Shown here in pieces: positions 12,146-12,836 of a stretch of DNA of 12,836 bases (positions within the stretch are counted from its first letter, which is position 1; every line of letters begins with the position of its first letter). The DNA comes from JBFGCM01 sp041581135 (GTDB lineage Bacteria > Actinomycetota > Acidimicrobiia > Spongiisociales > UBA5794). Under the pieces are notes generated by a model, which saw nothing but the letters and a program-made list of their open reading frames with translations, did no database searches and was not told the origin of the DNA. Location: NCBI GenBank assembly GCA_041581135.1, contig JBFGCM010000099.1:1-12836 (forward strand), in the 5' to 3' direction. The position numbers were made by a program, and so were the translations under genes.

Positions 12146-12622
12146 ATGCAGATCACCATGGTCGTCGAGATCCCAAAGGGCAGCCGCAACAAGTACGAGA
12201 TGGACCACGCGACGGGTGAGCTCTACCTCGACCGCATGCTCTTCACCGCGACGCGATATCCGGCCGACTACGGCTTCATCCCAGACACGCTCGCCGAAGA
12301 CGATGACCCGCTCGACGCGATGGCGCTGGTGTCGGAACCGACGTTTCCCGGGTGCCGGATACGGATCCGACCGGTCGGAGTGTTCTTGATGCAGGACCAA
12401 GAACGCGCCGATCACAAGATCCTGGGCGTGCCCCTCGGCGACCCCGTGTGGTCGACGGCGAACTCACTCGCAGATGTTCCCGAGCATCTTCTCAAGGAAT
12501 TGGAGCACTTCTTCGCCGTCTACAAGGACCTCGAAGAGAAGAAGACGGCGACACTCGGCTGGGAGGACGCGCCGTCAGCGCTGGACGTCATCGAGCGCGC
12601 GCTAGCCGCTGGGCGTGAATGA
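12146..12622 (+). CDS. ppa: Family I soluble inorganic pyrophosphatase
   Basis: Hydrolyses pyrophosphate to two phosphates in the cytoplasm, pulling biosynthetic reactions forward; Mg2+-dependent and usually hexameric in bacteria. The protein is 158 residues, normal for the actinobacterial type. All catalytic residues known from the E. coli enzyme can be placed: Glu8, Lys16 and Glu18 (EIPKGSRNKYE), Arg30, Tyr42 (YGFIPDTL), the signature Asp52, Asp54 and Asp57 (DDDPLD), Asp84, Asp89 and Lys91 (DQERADHK), and Tyr126-Lys127. ATG 12146 is supported by the -10 box six bases upstream. It follows KUP with 16 bases between and is followed at once by a hairpin. Identity is firm. Confidence 0.97.
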   Translation: MQITMVVEIPKGSRNKYEMDHATGELYLDRMLFTATRYPADYGFIPDTLAEDDDPLDAMALVSEPTFPGCRIRIRPVGVFLMQDQERADHKILGVPLGDPVWSTANSLADVPEHLLKELEHFFAVYKDLEEKKTATLGWEDAPSALDVIERALAAGRE

Positions 12623-12624
12623 CA

Positions 12625-12649
12625 CCGGGGACCGATCCTCGGTCCCCGG
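12625..12649 (+). terminator. Hairpin after the pyrophosphatase gene
   Basis: CCGGGGACCG (12625-12634) pairs perfectly with CGGTCCCCGG (12640-12649) around a five-base loop, two bases after the stop codon. There is no T run, so it is a hairpin-type terminator of the GC-rich kind or a 3' stabiliser; it could act in both directions between the convergent genes. Confidence 0.6.
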
Positions 12650-12674
12650 GTGGTCACAGCAATTCGATTGGCCT

Positions 12675-12691
12675 ACACGGCGCAGCCGTGT
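12675..12691. terminator. Second hairpin between convergent genes
   Basis: ACACGGC (12675-12681) pairs with GCCGTGT (12685-12691) around GCA. It lies 17 bases beyond the stop of the repeat-tail gene on the minus strand and after the first hairpin on the plus strand, so it probably serves the minus-strand gene. No T run. Confidence 0.4.
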
Positions 12692-12707
12692 GTGAGCTGG
12701 AGCCGGC

Positions 12708-12836
12708 TCAGCCGCCGGCACCCTCGACACGAGTATCGGCATCGGCACCCTCCACCGAACCGGAGAACGAGTCACCCTCGAGACGAGTATCCGCATCGGC
12801 ACCCTCCACCGAACCGGAGAACGAGTCACCCTCGAG
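12708..12836 (-). CDS. C-terminal repeat tail of an unidentified protein, 5' end outside window
   Basis: Only the last 42 residues are visible, read from the right edge to TGA 12710-12708. They form two copies of an 18-residue repeat, LEGDSFSGSVEGADADTR, and a final VEGAGG. Within each repeat there is a nine-residue periodicity: every ninth position begins [LV]EG. The tail is acidic, rich in Gly, Ser and Asp, and has no hydrophobic segment, as in disordered linkers or tails of surface, secreted or nucleic-acid-handling proteins. The repeat is exact at protein level except for one Leu/Val change at the start of a unit. It faces the pyrophosphatase gene across two hairpins. The frame is chosen for its plausible composition and clean ending, but other frames are open across the repeat too, so strand and frame are likely, not proven. 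The main domain is not in the window. Confidence 0.6.
   Translation of the reverse strand, partial: LEGDSFSGSVEGADADTRLEGDSFSGSVEGADADTRVEGAGG
12719..12836. repeat. 54-bp tandem repeat, two full units and a partial third
   Basis: Units run 12719-12772 and 12773-12826, then ten bases of a third before the window ends. The two full units differ at two positions only (12728/12782 and 12738/12792). The 54-base period is a multiple of three, so it keeps all reading frames. The sub-sequence GGCACCCTC recurs 27 bases apart inside a unit, pointing to an older 27-base unit. The array probably continues outside the window. Confidence 0.95.

Noticed and set aside
11248..12192. Minus-strand frame of 314 codons across the end of kup
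   Set aside because: Antisense to kup and the pyrophosphatase start; His/Arg/Gly-rich with no motif.
12602..12829. Complete minus-strand ORF of 75 codons over the repeat (MTRSPVRWRVPMRILVS...)
   Set aside because: It overlaps the pyrophosphatase end and runs through both hairpins; the frame that ends at 12708 gives a more protein-like acidic repeat and stops before the hairpins. Not fully excluded.
12719..12836. Plus-strand reading of the repeat (APSTEPENESPSRRVSAS...)
   Set aside because: Also open and protein-like, but there is no start codon with a ribosome site or -10 box just after the pyrophosphatase hairpins, and its third positions are poorer in G/C.
12719..12836. CRISPR array
   Set aside because: The 54-bp units are contiguous and nearly identical along their whole length, with no variable spacers, and they keep a reading frame.
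1..12836. Defence island, toxin-antitoxin pair, prophage, IS element or biosynthetic cluster
   Set aside because: No nuclease, helicase, transposase, integrase, phage or core biosynthetic motif was found; the small proteins have membrane features but no toxin-antitoxin arrangement I can support.

Overview
The window looks like chromosomal DNA from a free-living, high-GC actinobacterium. The GC-rich third codon positions, GTG starts and many apparently leaderless genes fit an Acidimicrobiia/Ilumatobacter-like marine or freshwater lineage, but that placement is inference. I see no rRNA, tRNA, CRISPR array, insertion sequence or prophage. About 17 genes are packed densely on both strands, and two of them run off the window edges.

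Layout. (1) 1-2707, all minus: an SRPBCC protein, a PAP2 phosphatase, a tiny reading frame interrupted by TAG, a strong hairpin terminator, then an FeS-type cryptochrome/photolyase cut by the left edge. (2) 2806-3977, plus: an uncharacterised 142-aa protein and a YqjF/DUF2071 protein. (3) 3980-5542, minus: a tightly coupled four-gene operon of two very small membrane proteins, an SDR oxidoreductase and a four-helix membrane protein. (4) 5654-6658, plus: a ceramidase-like CREST membrane hydrolase, divergent from that operon. (5) 6645-9494, minus: GyrI-like protein, MFS transporter, MaoC hydratase and a hypothetical protein. (6) 9714-10079, minus: a small four-helix membrane protein, divergent from a potassium transporter. 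(7) 10149-12622, plus: an upstream mini-ORF, a KUP potassium transporter and a family I inorganic pyrophosphatase. (8) 12708 to the right edge, minus: the C-terminal tail of a protein made of 18-residue (54-bp) tandem repeats, facing the pyrophosphatase across a hairpin-rich gap.

How the genes fit together. No single pathway joins the window. Themes are DNA photorepair, membrane lipid or small-molecule handling (PAP2, CREST hydrolase, SRPBCC, SDR, MaoC) and basic physiology (K+ uptake, pyrophosphate removal). The clearest cross-window pattern is regulatory: seven transcription units have a TANNNT -10 box 6-7 nt before the start codon, the layout of leaderless actinobacterial mRNAs, while others carry strong Shine-Dalgarno sequences.

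I did not find a convincing new defence or mobile system. The best leads are the four-gene membrane/SDR operon, the ceramidase-like enzyme, the KUP leader ORF, the amber-interrupted small gene and the repeat-tail protein.
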